A stretch of 64,000 nucleotides of DNA from Bacteroidales bacterium (GTDB lineage Bacteria > Bacteroidota > Bacteroidia > Bacteroidales > ML635J-15): positions 107,977 through 171,976 of the forward strand of contig JAFZRE010000009.1 in assembly GCA_017620015.1 (NCBI GenBank), written 5' to 3'. A model generated the notes under the pieces. That model was given only the letters and a program-made list of their open reading frames with translations, was not told the origin of the DNA and searched no databases. The stretch's first letter is position 1. Every line of letters begins with the position of its first letter. Shown piece by piece: positions 1 to 7,584 of this stretch. A program made the translations under genes and the position numbers.

Positions 1-941
1 ATGAGGTGGCTCAACGGAGTACCAACCCTTGCAAGTATGTTCTTCGGCGACTTAACCGACTTTCCTGTTACAGTTACAACGCGCTCGAACAGAGGCTTGT
101 TCTTCTGTACTGCTTCGTAGATTGCGAAGGTAGAACCGACATTCTGTACAACGCAACCAACATCGATAGGCAATGCTGGAGGAGCAGGAATTTCGCGGTT
201 TACGGTAGCCTTGATAAGCTGTTTTTCACCACCTTGCGGATATTTAACCTTCAAAGGCATAACTGTGATTCCGTATTTCTTAGCAGCTTCGGTCATCTTG
301 GCTATTGCATCGGGCTTGTTGTTCTCGATACCGATAATGATTTTTTCGGCACCGGTAGCCTTCTGTATAATCTTGCAGCCAACCATAATTTCTTCGGTAT
401 GCTCGAGCATAAGACGGTGGTCGGCAGTAAGGTAAGGTTCGCACTCGACACCATTTATAATAAGGTGCTCGCACTTCTTTCCTTGTGGGATCGACAACTT
501 AACGTGTGCCGGGAAAGTTGCACCGCCTGTACCAACTATACCGCATTCAGCAATCTTGGCGCGGATTTCTTCGGCCGACATTGTGATTTCGGTCTTCAGG
601 TCGGGAGTACGGTCGATGGTTTCAAGCCATTCGTCGCCCTCGACATTAATGAAGATACAGGTATTCTTGTAGCCCGATGTATCGATGGTCTTCTCAATCT
701 TTGCAACAGTACCCGATACCGACGAATGTATGTTTGCCGATACGAATCCAGTGCTCTTTGCGATGAGCTGACCAACCTTTACAGTGTCGCCTTTTGCAAC
801 AACCAGTTCGGCAGGAGCACCTATGTGCTGAGCAATAGGAATCATGACCTGCTTGGGCAGTTCTATTCTTTCGATAGGATTTCCTTTTGAAATCTTATTT
901 TCTTGTGGATGAACACCACCTTTTGGAAAAGTTCTTAACAC
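1..941 (-). CDS. rnfC: RnfC, electron transport complex subunit C (partial)
   Basis: Membrane-associated subunit of the Rnf ferredoxin:NAD oxidoreductase, which couples electron flow to ion export. About 313 codons are present; the C-terminus, including the ferredoxin-like 4Fe-4S region of the family, lies beyond the left edge. It starts at GTG, seven bases after a good AGGAGG ribosome-binding site, unusual in this AT-rich, SD-poor window. The N-terminus contains GGVHPQENK, then the glycine-rich nucleotide/FMN-binding loop GIVGTGGATFP near residues 134-144 and NGVECEPYLTADHR. It follows rnfB by 17 bp, the usual rnfB-rnfC order. The long plus-strand reading frame across the same DNA is a shadow. 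Confidence 0.93.
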   Translation of the reverse strand, partial: MLRTFPKGGVHPQENKISKGNPIERIELPKQVMIPIAQHIGAPAELVVAKGDTVKVGQLIAKSTGFVSANIHSSVSGTVAKIEKTIDTSGYKNTCIFINVEGDEWLETIDRTPDLKTEITMSAEEIRAKIAECGIVGTGGATFPAHVKLSIPQGKKCEHLIINGVECEPYLTADHRLMLEHTEEIMVGCKIIQKATGAEKIIIGIENNKPDAIAKMTEAAKKYGITVMPLKVKYPQGGEKQLIKATVNREIPAPPALPIDVGCVVQNVGSTFAIYEAVQKNKPLFERVVTVTGKSVKSPKNILARVGTPLSHL

Positions 942-958
942 GATGAGTCCTCCTGAGT

Positions 959-2011
959 TTAGTTGTTATTTACATTGTTTTCTACCACTATGGCTCCTGA
1001 TTTTGAAGTTATTTTCGCACCACAAAATTCACAGAACGTACTATCTTCTGCAATCATCTTTCCACAATTCGGACATTTAAAAGTAGCCGTTGTTTCTTGA
1101 TTTTCAGAAACCTGTTGTACTTCTGGTTTAGATGCAGCCTGTTGTACAGGAGCTGGCTGTGCTTCGGGCTTCGGAGCAGGCGGAGTTGCCGGCTTAGGCG
1201 GGAAGTTTACAGCGTTGATTGCACCTGTCGGGCATTCTGCAACGCACTTGCGGCACGACTTGCACTTTGTGAAGTCGATATATGCAACATTGTTCTCGAC
1301 GGTGATAGCCTCGAACGGGCAAACCTTTGCGCACTTGCCGCAACCGATACAAGCGGTCTTGCAAGCCTTCATAGCTTCGGCACCCTTGTCCTTGTTGATG
1401 CAGCCTACATAAACACGACGGTCGTTCTTGCCACGAGGTCTTACCTCGATAACACCGCGCGGACACATCTTGGCGCAACCGCCGCAACCACCGCACTTGT
1501 CGTAGTCGATTTCGGGAAGACCCGTTTCCTGGTTAATAGATATTGCACCGAAATGGCATCCGGCAACGCAGTCGCCATAGCCAAGGCAACCGTACTGGCA
1601 ACCGGTGTCGCCGCTCGATGTAGCGTGAGCGATAGCGCAGGTCTTGGCTCCGTCGTAGGTCGAAGTCTGCGGACGCTTATCGTGTGAACCGCAGCATCTA
1701 ACGACTGCAACCATAGGTTCCTTTTCCTCGGCTACAAGTCCCATAACGGCAGCAACCTTGCTCATGGCTGCATTACCGCCTGCTGGGCAGTACTTGCCAT
1801 CGAGATTACCGCTTTTCACAACGGCTTCCGACAAACCCCTACAACCGGGGAATCCGCATCCACCGCAATTTGCACCCGGCAGGCACGCTTCCACTTCGTC
1901 GATGCGCGGGTCCTCTTCTACCTTGAATTTCTTGGCGACAAAGAACAGTATTATTGCTAACACTATTCCTAGCGCACACAAAGGTATCACAGTCCAAATT
2001 ACAATCTCCAT
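959..2011 (-). CDS. rnfB: RnfB with C-terminal zinc ribbon
   Basis: Ferredoxin-like Fe-S subunit of the Rnf complex. Residues 1-27 form an N-terminal membrane anchor; a Fe-S domain with CGGCGFPGC follows near residues 49-57; several CxxCxxCxxxC ferredoxin motifs occupy about residues 130-270 (CGGCGGCAKMCP, CIGCGKCAKVCP, CKSCRKCVAECP). It then departs from the family: a Pro/Ala/Gln-rich linker (about residues 270-310) leads to CPNCGKM-x7-CEFCGAK, a typical zinc-ribbon pair of CxxC knuckles. At 350 aa it is longer than most RnfB proteins because of this tail. Lies between the rseC-like gene and rnfC in one operon. Confidence 0.95.
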   Translation of the reverse strand: MEIVIWTVIPLCALGIVLAIILFFVAKKFKVEEDPRIDEVEACLPGANCGGCGFPGCRGLSEAVVKSGNLDGKYCPAGGNAAMSKVAAVMGLVAEEKEPMVAVVRCCGSHDKRPQTSTYDGAKTCAIAHATSSGDTGCQYGCLGYGDCVAGCHFGAISINQETGLPEIDYDKCGGCGGCAKMCPRGVIEVRPRGKNDRRVYVGCINKDKGAEAMKACKTACIGCGKCAKVCPFEAITVENNVAYIDFTKCKSCRKCVAECPTGAINAVNFPPKPATPPAPKPEAQPAPVQQAASKPEVQQVSENQETTATFKCPNCGKMIAEDSTFCEFCGAKITSKSGAIVVENNVNNN

Positions 2012-2076
2012 AAATTCACTGATTTTAAATTATTAATTTTTGTTTCTGATTTCTATGTTTTAAAGTTTCTGGGTTT

Positions 2077-2553
2077 CTAAGTTTCATTGTTCTCGCTCCC
2101 TGAGCTTGTTGAAGGGGCGGAATCGAAAGAAAGGCTTTTCTCAATTCTGAAGTTAAAAACCTTCTTTATCCTGTCCCGCAGCAGATACAGCACAACGTAG
2201 TATGCCGTGAGCAGTACCAGCGACACCAAGGCGGCAATTCCCTCGTTCACACCGACGCCAATCAGCACGAAAAGTCCAATCATCACCACTACAAACGGAA
2301 GCACATAGCCGATAAGCACGGCCTTGGTGCCCATCGTCTGCGTCATCTTTACATTTACCTCGTCGCCTACGGAAATTTCCTGTCCTTGCATAAGCTGGGC
2401 CTCGACGACCCTGCTGCCCGATTCGCTTGATCCGCAGAACGATGTAGCCTTGCAGGTGGCGCAAGCCGACGACACCATAATCTCAACGATGGCGGTGCTG
2501 CCAGCGATTGACTTCACTGTTCCCTTGTGCGATATTTCTGCCGATTCGGGCAT
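2077..2553 (-). CDS. RseC/MucC-family membrane protein
   Basis: 158 aa. The N-terminal small domain (GTVKSIAGSTAIVEIMVSSACATCKATSFC) holds the cysteine pattern of the RseC/MucC family, followed by two adjacent transmembrane segments near residues 80-125. This family commonly precedes rnf genes in Bacteroidota and is linked to Rnf/SoxR-reducing complexes; the exact role is unknown. The last ~16 residues (FDSAPSTSSGSENNET) are encoded by a copy of a dispersed intergenic repeat (2093-2118), so the natural C-terminus has probably been replaced or extended. It is the first gene of the rnf operon; a -7 box lies at 2579-2587. Confidence 0.85.
   Translation of the reverse strand: MPESAEISHKGTVKSIAGSTAIVEIMVSSACATCKATSFCGSSESGSRVVEAQLMQGQEISVGDEVNVKMTQTMGTKAVLIGYVLPFVVVMIGLFVLIGVGVNEGIAALVSLVLLTAYYVVLYLLRDRIKKVFNFRIEKSLSFDSAPSTSSGSENNET
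2093..2118 (-). repeat. Dispersed repeat inside the rseC-like gene 3' end
   Basis: On the minus strand the segment reads CCCCTTCAACAAGCTCAGG followed by GAGCGA. The same CCCCTTCRA...GCTCAGGGAGCGA pattern occurs in the intergenic copy at 35962-36013. Here it is translated as APSTSSGSE, so the repeat has invaded or extended the coding end. Confidence 0.7.
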
Positions 2554-2578
2554 TTTACAAATTCAATAATAATTGATT

Positions 2579-2587
2579 GCAAAAATA
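2579..2587 (-). promoter_or_regulatory. -7 box of the rseC-rnf operon
   Basis: Minus strand TATTTTTGC matches the Bacteroidota -7 consensus TAnnTTTG and lies 26 bp upstream of the rseC-like ATG. Confidence 0.6.
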
Positions 2588-2671
2588 GATTAATAAATGT
2601 TTTTATGCAATAATAAATTTAAGGAAATTTTAAGAGAGAGAAAATGTACCGTAAATCATAGTAAATCGCCT

Positions 2672-2719
2672 TAACACAAACATGTGTGATACAATATTGT
2701 ATGACACATGTTTGTGTTA
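2672..2719. promoter_or_regulatory. Palindrome P1: three-box operator cluster
   Basis: A 48-bp palindrome with a single mismatched base pair. It resolves into three 14-bp boxes, ACACAAACATGTGT (2674-2687), ATACAATATTGTAT (2689-2702) and ACACATGTTTGTGT (2704-2717), spaced at exactly 15 bp. Each fits AYACA-N4-TGTRT. It lies between the divergent rseC-like gene and the ATPase gene at 2889, with no ORF of its own. Its core is 23/26 identical to the core of P2, so both probably bind the same protein; that protein is not known. Confidence 0.75.
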
Positions 2720-2797
2720 GATTATTTCCGACAAAAACAATATAAACATTTTACGAACATTTACGCAGATAGTCCATTATTAATCAACATAATACAC

Positions 2798-2847
2798 ATA
2801 ACACAACATTGTGTGATACAAATTTGTATAACACAATGTTGTATTAT
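2798..2847. promoter_or_regulatory. Palindrome P2: three-box operator overlapping the -33 region
   Basis: A 50-bp palindrome with two mismatched pairs, again three 14-bp boxes at a 15-bp pitch: ACACAACATTGTGT (2801-2814), ATACAAATTTGTAT (2816-2829) and ACACAATGTTGTAT (2831-2844). The third box contains the TTG (2839-2841) that would serve as the -33 element for the -7 box at 2860-2867, the usual position for a repressor site. The P1-P2 centre distance is 127 bp. Confidence 0.75.
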
Positions 2848-2859
2848 CAAAAAAAGTCA

Positions 2860-2867
2860 TATATTTG
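2860..2867 (+). promoter_or_regulatory. -7 box of the ATPase/nuclease-like module
   Basis: TATATTTG matches TAnnTTTG, with TTG 18 bp upstream inside P2. Transcription would begin near 2875, which rules out a TTG start at 2865 and supports ATG at 2889. Confidence 0.7.
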
Positions 2868-2888
2868 CAGTCAGAAACAACTTTAAAC

Positions 2889-4010
2889 ATGGACAAGATA
2901 TTTCTATTCGGAGAATCTATTGGCGACAACAACTTCATAGGAAGGGAAGCCGAAATAAAACGACTTAAAGCCAACTTTACGCATGGTATAAACACTATGC
3001 TTATTTCACCACGCAGATGGGGAAAAACATCTTTGGTCAAGAAAGTTGCAAAAGAGGTTAAAAGCGATAAACTAAAGGTCGTTTTCATGGATATTTTTTG
3101 GTGCAGAAGCGAATACGATTTCTATAATGTCTTTGCAGAGGCTGTGCTAAGGCAGACAGCAAGTCGTTTTGAGGAGTTTGTTGATACGGCGACATCTTTT
3201 CTCGGCCGCATAGTTTCAAGGGTTGCGCTATCACCCGACCCTAACTCCGAAATCTCGCTTTCGTTAGGCATTACACCCAAAACTCACACTCCTGAGGAAA
3301 TTCTTGAGTTACCTGAACGCATTGCGACAAAAAAGAAATGTCATATTGTGGTTTGCATAGACGAGTTCCAGCAGATTGGCGAATTCGAAAAGTCGCTTTC
3401 GGTGCAGAAAAGGATGCGCTCGGTATGGCAGCACCAGCAAAACACAAGCTATTGCCTATTCGGGAGCAAGAAACACCTGCTCGAAAACATATTCCAGAGC
3501 CGTAGCAACCCGTTCTACAAGTTCGGCGACATTGCACCGCTCGACCCTATTCCTATAGAGACATGGATTCCATACATAACCAAAGGATTTGCCAAGGAAA
3601 ACAAAAAGATAAGCGACGATTTTTGCAAACGGATTTGCGAAATTGTAAAATACAACCCTTCGTATGTTCAGCAACTTTCGTGGCTTACACTATTAAACAC
3701 CGAAAAAGATGTGACCGAAGATATTTTCAAGCAGTCGGTGGATGACCTAATAAAAGAAAACACACAACTTTTCCTGCAGCAAACCGAAAGTCTCACTTCA
3801 TACCAGACGAATTTCCTCCGCGCACTGCTTGATGGCATAAGTAAAGATTTCGGAATAAAGGAAATACGCGAAACATACTCACTTGGAACCTACAGCAACA
3901 TAGCGCGAATAAAAGCCTCACTTACCGACAAGGAACTCATTGACTTTGATACTTCCGGCACCTTCATTGCCGATCCTGTGCTTGAATTGTGGCTGAAAAA
4001 AATATTGTAA
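2889..4010 (+). CDS. AAA-family P-loop ATPase (PF01637-like)
   Basis: 373 aa, soluble. Residues ~13-40 hold the IGREAEIKRL entry and the P-loop LISPRRWGKTSLVKK, an atypical Walker A seen in the archaeal-type ATPase (PF01637) superfamily. Walker B is HIVVCIDEFQQI, then FGSKKHLLENIF resembling the sensor-1 strand. The C-terminal third is helical/winged-helix-like and ends FIADPVLELWLKKIL, a hallmark ending of these proteins. The start was chosen from promoter placement. The next gene begins 3 bp after its stop, so the pair is co-transcribed. Such ATPases are numerous in Bacteroidota and their roles are mostly unknown. The upstream operator clusters suggest tight control. The protein at 26320-27447 is a distant paralogue. 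Confidence 0.85.
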   Translation: MDKIFLFGESIGDNNFIGREAEIKRLKANFTHGINTMLISPRRWGKTSLVKKVAKEVKSDKLKVVFMDIFWCRSEYDFYNVFAEAVLRQTASRFEEFVDTATSFLGRIVSRVALSPDPNSEISLSLGITPKTHTPEEILELPERIATKKKCHIVVCIDEFQQIGEFEKSLSVQKRMRSVWQHQQNTSYCLFGSKKHLLENIFQSRSNPFYKFGDIAPLDPIPIETWIPYITKGFAKENKKISDDFCKRICEIVKYNPSYVQQLSWLTLLNTEKDVTEDIFKQSVDDLIKENTQLFLQQTESLTSYQTNFLRALLDGISKDFGIKEIRETYSLGTYSNIARIKASLTDKELIDFDTSGTFIADPVLELWLKKIL

Positions 4011-4013
4011 CCG

Positions 4014-4649
4014 ATGAACGAAACAAAAATCATATCGCTTCTGCCGAAGTTCGACACGACATTCTTCGAGCGTTACGCCAAGATTGTACTAGTTGATTTG
4101 CTTGGTGACAAATACGCAAACCTTGTCAACCGCGACCGTCCCGACCTGCAGGACAACGAGGCTGGCATCGGCATAGAAGTTACACGTGCAATGGTCACTG
4201 GTCGCGACGATGCAATCTCGCTCATCACGGACATGGCTGGTGCCGACGACATTTCCGATAGCGACATCGAACGTATCAGGCGCTACGGCTACAGCTACGG
4301 TATCCACCGCAGACTTATGGGCAAGGTCGAAGAAGAATTCTGGTCGCTGGCAATTCCACTAAAACGTATAATCGAAAGTAAAGTGTGCAAGGTGGCAAAT
4401 GGATTTTACGGCTGTTTCCGCGAATTCGGGCTATTTGTATTCTCGAAGGATGAACTTTCGCTCGAATACGCCACGCAGACAATGGACTACACCATCGAAA
4501 TACAGCAGGGAAACGCAACAAAATACGCCACAATGTTCATCTTCGACACACATTCGCTCTTTGTCTGCGACCTCGTGAACGACATAATAACGCAGATAAA
4601 TGTAAGTGCCGAACAATGCGAAAGATATTATATTGGTGCATTAAAATAA
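4014..4649 (+). CDS. Unrecognised protein with PD-ExT nuclease-like motif
   Basis: 211 aa, no signal peptide or membrane segment. I recognise no named family. An N-terminal FFERYAKIVL helix carries Glu19; then RPDLQDNEAGIGIEVTRAM gives Asp44 and Glu55-Val-Thr57, which resembles the PD-(D/E)xK core (PD ... ExK) with Thr replacing Lys. The remainder is mixed alpha/beta. It starts 3 bp after the ATPase stop and shares its promoter, so the two probably act together, perhaps an ATP-driven switch plus an effector acting on nucleic acid. The nuclease reading is inference from one motif. Confidence 0.65.
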   Translation: MNETKIISLLPKFDTTFFERYAKIVLVDLLGDKYANLVNRDRPDLQDNEAGIGIEVTRAMVTGRDDAISLITDMAGADDISDSDIERIRRYGYSYGIHRRLMGKVEEEFWSLAIPLKRIIESKVCKVANGFYGCFREFGLFVFSKDELSLEYATQTMDYTIEIQQGNATKYATMFIFDTHSLFVCDLVNDIITQINVSAEQCERYYIGALK

Positions 4650-4723
4650 TTTTTTGTTTTGCATTCCAATGAAAAGATTAATTTTGCGCGGTAAAAAGAT
4701 TGTAAAATTTAAAATATAATAAG

Positions 4724-5170
4724 ATGAAAAAAAGTGTTTTATTTATCATTTTAGCAGTTGCATTTGCTTTTGCTTCATGCAATTCGACATCGAATGTTTC
4801 TTCATCCAACACTGTTGCAAAGACTGCTGGTACTTCATGCGGTTCGTCGCTTGTAAACCTTTACAAGTCGTACAAGGCTGCTGGCAACAAGGTTAATATG
4901 AACGACTCCAATGTTCTTACCAATGCTATCGCTTTGTCAACAAGCATTGCTGGTTTGAAGCAGAACGGCAAGGACACTAACTACCGCAAGGCTTACATCG
5001 CTGGTATGGTACTTGGTGGGGCTGGCATTCTTACCGAAACCAAAGCCGGTCCTATTTACGACGGTCTGGTAACTTCTGCAAATGCATTGTCAGGAATCAA
5101 CACATCGTCGAGTGCAAGCACACTGACGACTGCAGCAAATGCACTTAGCACAATTCTCGGATTGTTCTAA
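4724..5170 (+). CDS. Small lipoprotein of unknown function
   Basis: 148 aa with a clear lipoprotein signal: MKKSVLFIILAVAFAFASC, lipobox FASC at residues 16-19. The mature part is Ser/Thr/Ala/Asn-rich, with no motif I recognise. A -7 box TAATTTTG lies about 45 bp upstream and a strong hairpin terminator follows at 5188, so it is probably a single-gene transcription unit exporting a small envelope lipoprotein. Confidence 0.75.
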   Translation: MKKSVLFIILAVAFAFASCNSTSNVSSSNTVAKTAGTSCGSSLVNLYKSYKAAGNKVNMNDSNVLTNAIALSTSIAGLKQNGKDTNYRKAYIAGMVLGGAGILTETKAGPIYDGLVTSANALSGINTSSSASTLTTAANALSTILGLF

Positions 5171-5187
5171 TCGAAGTTAAAACGAAA

Positions 5188-5221
5188 TAAAAATGGGCGA
5201 AAATATTTTCGCCCATTTTTA
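5188..5221. terminator. Bidirectional terminator, perfect 34-bp palindrome
   Basis: A perfect palindrome TAAAAATGGGCGAAAAT followed by its complement sits between the convergent lipoprotein and dut genes and overlaps the dut stop codon. GC stem flanked by A/T runs serves both strands. Confidence 0.85.
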
Positions 5222-5653
5222 TTTTTTCCCAGTATGTCCGAATCCGCCAGCTCCGCGTTCTGTTTCGTTGAGTTCTTCAACCTGAATCCATTCGGCTTGC
5301 TCGTGGCGGGCAATAACCATCTGGCAAATGCGTTCGCCGTGTTCAATCTTGAAATCTTCGGTCGAGAGGTTAATTAGGATTACTCCTATTTCACCGCGAT
5401 AGTCGGCATCGATAGTGCCGGGAGTATTGAGAACTGTAATTCCGTGTTTCAGAGCAAGACCGCTACGTGGACGAATCTGCGCTTCGTAGCCTTCGGGAAG
5501 TTCGATGAAAAGTCCCGTCGGGATGAGTTTACGCGCCATCGGCTTCAGAACAACTGGTTCTGCAAGGTTTGCGCGAAGGTCGATACCTGCCGACTGCGAT
5601 GTCGCGTACTGCGGCAAAGCATTTGTGGATTTGTTTACTATTCTGATTTTCAT
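5219..5653 (-). CDS. dut: Deoxyuridine 5'-triphosphate nucleotidohydrolase
   Basis: Hydrolyses dUTP to dUMP and pyrophosphate, keeping uracil out of DNA and feeding dTMP synthesis. 144 aa, typical for trimeric dUTPases. Motifs in order: SAGIDLRA (residues ~21-28), RPRSGLA, the [14 protein letters not shown] motif with the catalytic Asp, ERICQMV, and the C-terminal GAGGFGHTG arm that closes the active site. It begins 4 bp after the flippase stop, so it is probably co-transcribed with it. Confidence 0.97.
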   Translation of the reverse strand: MKIRIVNKSTNALPQYATSQSAGIDLRANLAEPVVLKPMARKLIPTGLFIELPEGYEAQIRPRSGLALKHGITVLNTPGTIDADYRGEIGVILINLSTEDFKIEHGERICQMVIARHEQAEWIQVEELNETERGAGGFGHTGKK

Positions 5654-5657
5654 CGTG

Positions 5658-7172
5658 TTATCGTTTTAATAATTTCCGTTTTACTCCAGATACGACTTGT
5701 TTTACAAGTACACGCTCGTTATACATTACAACTGCAAGATATACCAGCATAAGCAATGTGTTGACAATGATTGCAATAACTGTGCTTTCGGGGTACAGGA
5801 ACTCTCTCATATACTTTTCGGCGAGGAAAATTCCGACTGCCAGTGCAAAGTATCCGAAAATCGGCATAAGTTTGTATGGCACAGGATTTTTCTTTCGTCC
5901 AATCAGGTACGACAACACCATGCAGATTCCGTAACCAGCAAATCCGCCCCAAGCACAAGCCATATAACCAATTTGCGGTACAAGCAGGAAGTTGATTGCA
6001 AGCAATACAGCGCAACCTATTGCCGAAATTATTGCGCCCCAATATGTCTGGTCGGTAAGTTTGTACCAGAACGACAGGTTGAAGTATATACCCATGAAAA
6101 TTTCCGCCATCATCACAATAGGAACAGCAGCAAGACCTTCCCAGTAGTCTCTGCTGATGATAAACTTCAATATATCAATGTATGACATTACCGCCACGAA
6201 TGCCAGTAGTGTGAAGATGACGAAATACTTCATCACCTTTGCTTGCATATCCTTGCTTTTCTTGGCTTCCTCGCGGTTTTCGCCAAACACAAACGGCTCG
6301 TATGCGTAGCGGAAAGCCTGTGTTATCATCGCCATAATCATTGCAATCTTCACGCAGGCACCATATATGCCAAGCTGTGTTTCGCCTTCTTGTCCGGGAA
6401 CGATGAAGCGGTAACAAATCTTGTCGGCAACTTGGTTCATAATGCCTATGATTCCGAAAATCAGCAACGGCCAGGTGTATTTCCACATTTCCTTCATAAG
6501 CTTGCCGTCGAAACCATTGCGCAGAGCTTTTAGTTCGGGTATGAATCCAAAGGTTACTAGTGAGGTGCATATTAGGTTCACAACGAAAATGTAACCTACA
6601 TTATAGCTCGGATTGTACCATCCCATAAGCGAAGGACACCATTCGCACATTTTTGGTGCAAGCAGGAAAATGAAGAGGTTCATACCTATATTAAGGAATA
6701 TGAACAATAGTTTCAGTGCGGCGAACTTTATTGGACGCTTCTGGTAGCGCAGATAGGCGAACAGTATTGCCTGGAATGCATCTATTGCAATTACAATCGC
6801 CATTATTTCAATGTATTCGGGATGGTTGGCATAGCCAAGCGCCTCAGAAATCCAAGGCAGACAAACCGAGCATAACGCAATAAAGGTAAGAGCAACAACA
6901 CCTACTGAAATCAGCGAAGTGGAGAACACTTTGAGCGGATTAGCGCCTTCCTTGTTGGCAAAACGGAAGAATGTGGTTTCCATTCCGAAGGTTAGAATCA
7001 CAAGGATAAGGGCTGTGTAGGCGTAGATGTTGGTAACAACTCCGTACCCGCCCGATTCGGCTGTAATCTTGTAGGTGTAGAGCGGAACCAGCAGGTAGTT
7101 GAGGAATCGTCCGATTATGCTGCTAAGCCCGTATATAGCGGTATCGCCGACTAATTTCTTCAGTTTTCCCAT
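5658..7172 (-). CDS. Wzx/MATE-like polysaccharide flippase
   Basis: 504 aa with about 12-14 hydrophobic segments throughout; the N-terminus [32 protein letters not shown] is characteristic of the polysaccharide biosynthesis (RfbX/Wzx, MVF) transporter superfamily. It likely flips lipid-linked oligosaccharides across the inner membrane. The ATG at 7172 is preferred to an upstream in-frame TTG (7199). The substrate cannot be told; no O-antigen polymerase is adjacent. dut follows at 4 bp and rpmH lies 80 bp upstream. Confidence 0.88.
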   Translation of the reverse strand: MGKLKKLVGDTAIYGLSSIIGRFLNYLLVPLYTYKITAESGGYGVVTNIYAYTALILVILTFGMETTFFRFANKEGANPLKVFSTSLISVGVVALTFIALCSVCLPWISEALGYANHPEYIEIMAIVIAIDAFQAILFAYLRYQKRPIKFAALKLLFIFLNIGMNLFIFLLAPKMCEWCPSLMGWYNPSYNVGYIFVVNLICTSLVTFGFIPELKALRNGFDGKLMKEMWKYTWPLLIFGIIGIMNQVADKICYRFIVPGQEGETQLGIYGACVKIAMIMAMITQAFRYAYEPFVFGENREEAKKSKDMQAKVMKYFVIFTLLAFVAVMSYIDILKFIISRDYWEGLAAVPIVMMAEIFMGIYFNLSFWYKLTDQTYWGAIISAIGCAVLLAINFLLVPQIGYMACAWGGFAGYGICMVLSYLIGRKKNPVPYKLMPIFGYFALAVGIFLAEKYMREFLYPESTVIAIIVNTLLMLVYLAVVMYNERVLVKQVVSGVKRKLLKR

Positions 7173-7252
7173 CTTGACTATATATAAAAAAGAACACAAT
7201 CACCCAAATGCTTGGATAATTATGCTCGGCAAAAACAATAAAATTATTATTA

Positions 7253-7414
7253 CTATCTTCTCTTGTGCCTTGGTTCGTCAGAAACTGTGAGTTTCTTTCT
7301 TCCCTTTGCTCTTCTTCTTGCCAATACCTTGCGTCCTTCAACGGTTGACATTCTCTCTCTGAAACCGTGTTTGTTTCTTCTTTTCCTCTGTGAAGGTTGA
7401 AATGTTCTTTTCAT
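7253..7414 (-). CDS. rpmH: 50S ribosomal protein L34
   Basis: 53 aa: begins [18 protein letters not shown] and includes [24 protein letters not shown], the diagnostic L34 sequence, with a short C-terminal extension ([11 protein letters not shown]). Very basic. Preceded by a strong promoter: a -7 box TAATTTTGC at 7471-7479 with a TTTTG 20 bp upstream. The sequence just downstream of that box is shared with the rplU promoter. dnaA or rnpA, often beside rpmH elsewhere, are not here. Confidence 0.96.
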   Translation of the reverse strand: MKRTFQPSQRKRRNKHGFRERMSTVEGRKVLARRRAKGRKKLTVSDEPRHKRR

Positions 7415-7470
7415 TGCCTTATAATATTTTATGTTTTACAATTAAGTTTCTTTCCCGTAAAATTTGGACT

Positions 7471-7503
7471 GCAAAATTACTGCTATTTTTTTAATCCACA
7501 AAA
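7471..7503 (-). promoter_or_regulatory. rpmH promoter
   Basis: Minus strand TTTTG (7499-7503), about 19 bp, then TAATTTTGC (7471-7479). The sequence around and after the -7 box, TAATTTTGCAGTCCAAATT plus two T, is identical to that at the rplU promoter near 43620-43640. Confidence 0.75.
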
Positions 7504-7584
7504 TTTTGTTCATATTTTTTAACTCCAGAGCCCAACAAACATCAAGCTATTGATTGTCAATAATATACACACTTTTAATGCTTA

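Noticed and set aside
6..890. A 294-aa plus-strand frame across rnfC
   Set aside because: It is antisense to a clearly conserved RnfC; its composition is Cys/Asn-rich nonsense with no motif.
7099..7341. Frames of 63-72 aa around 7.1-7.3 kb
   Set aside because: They overlap rpmH in other frames or the flippase start; L34 is the real product.
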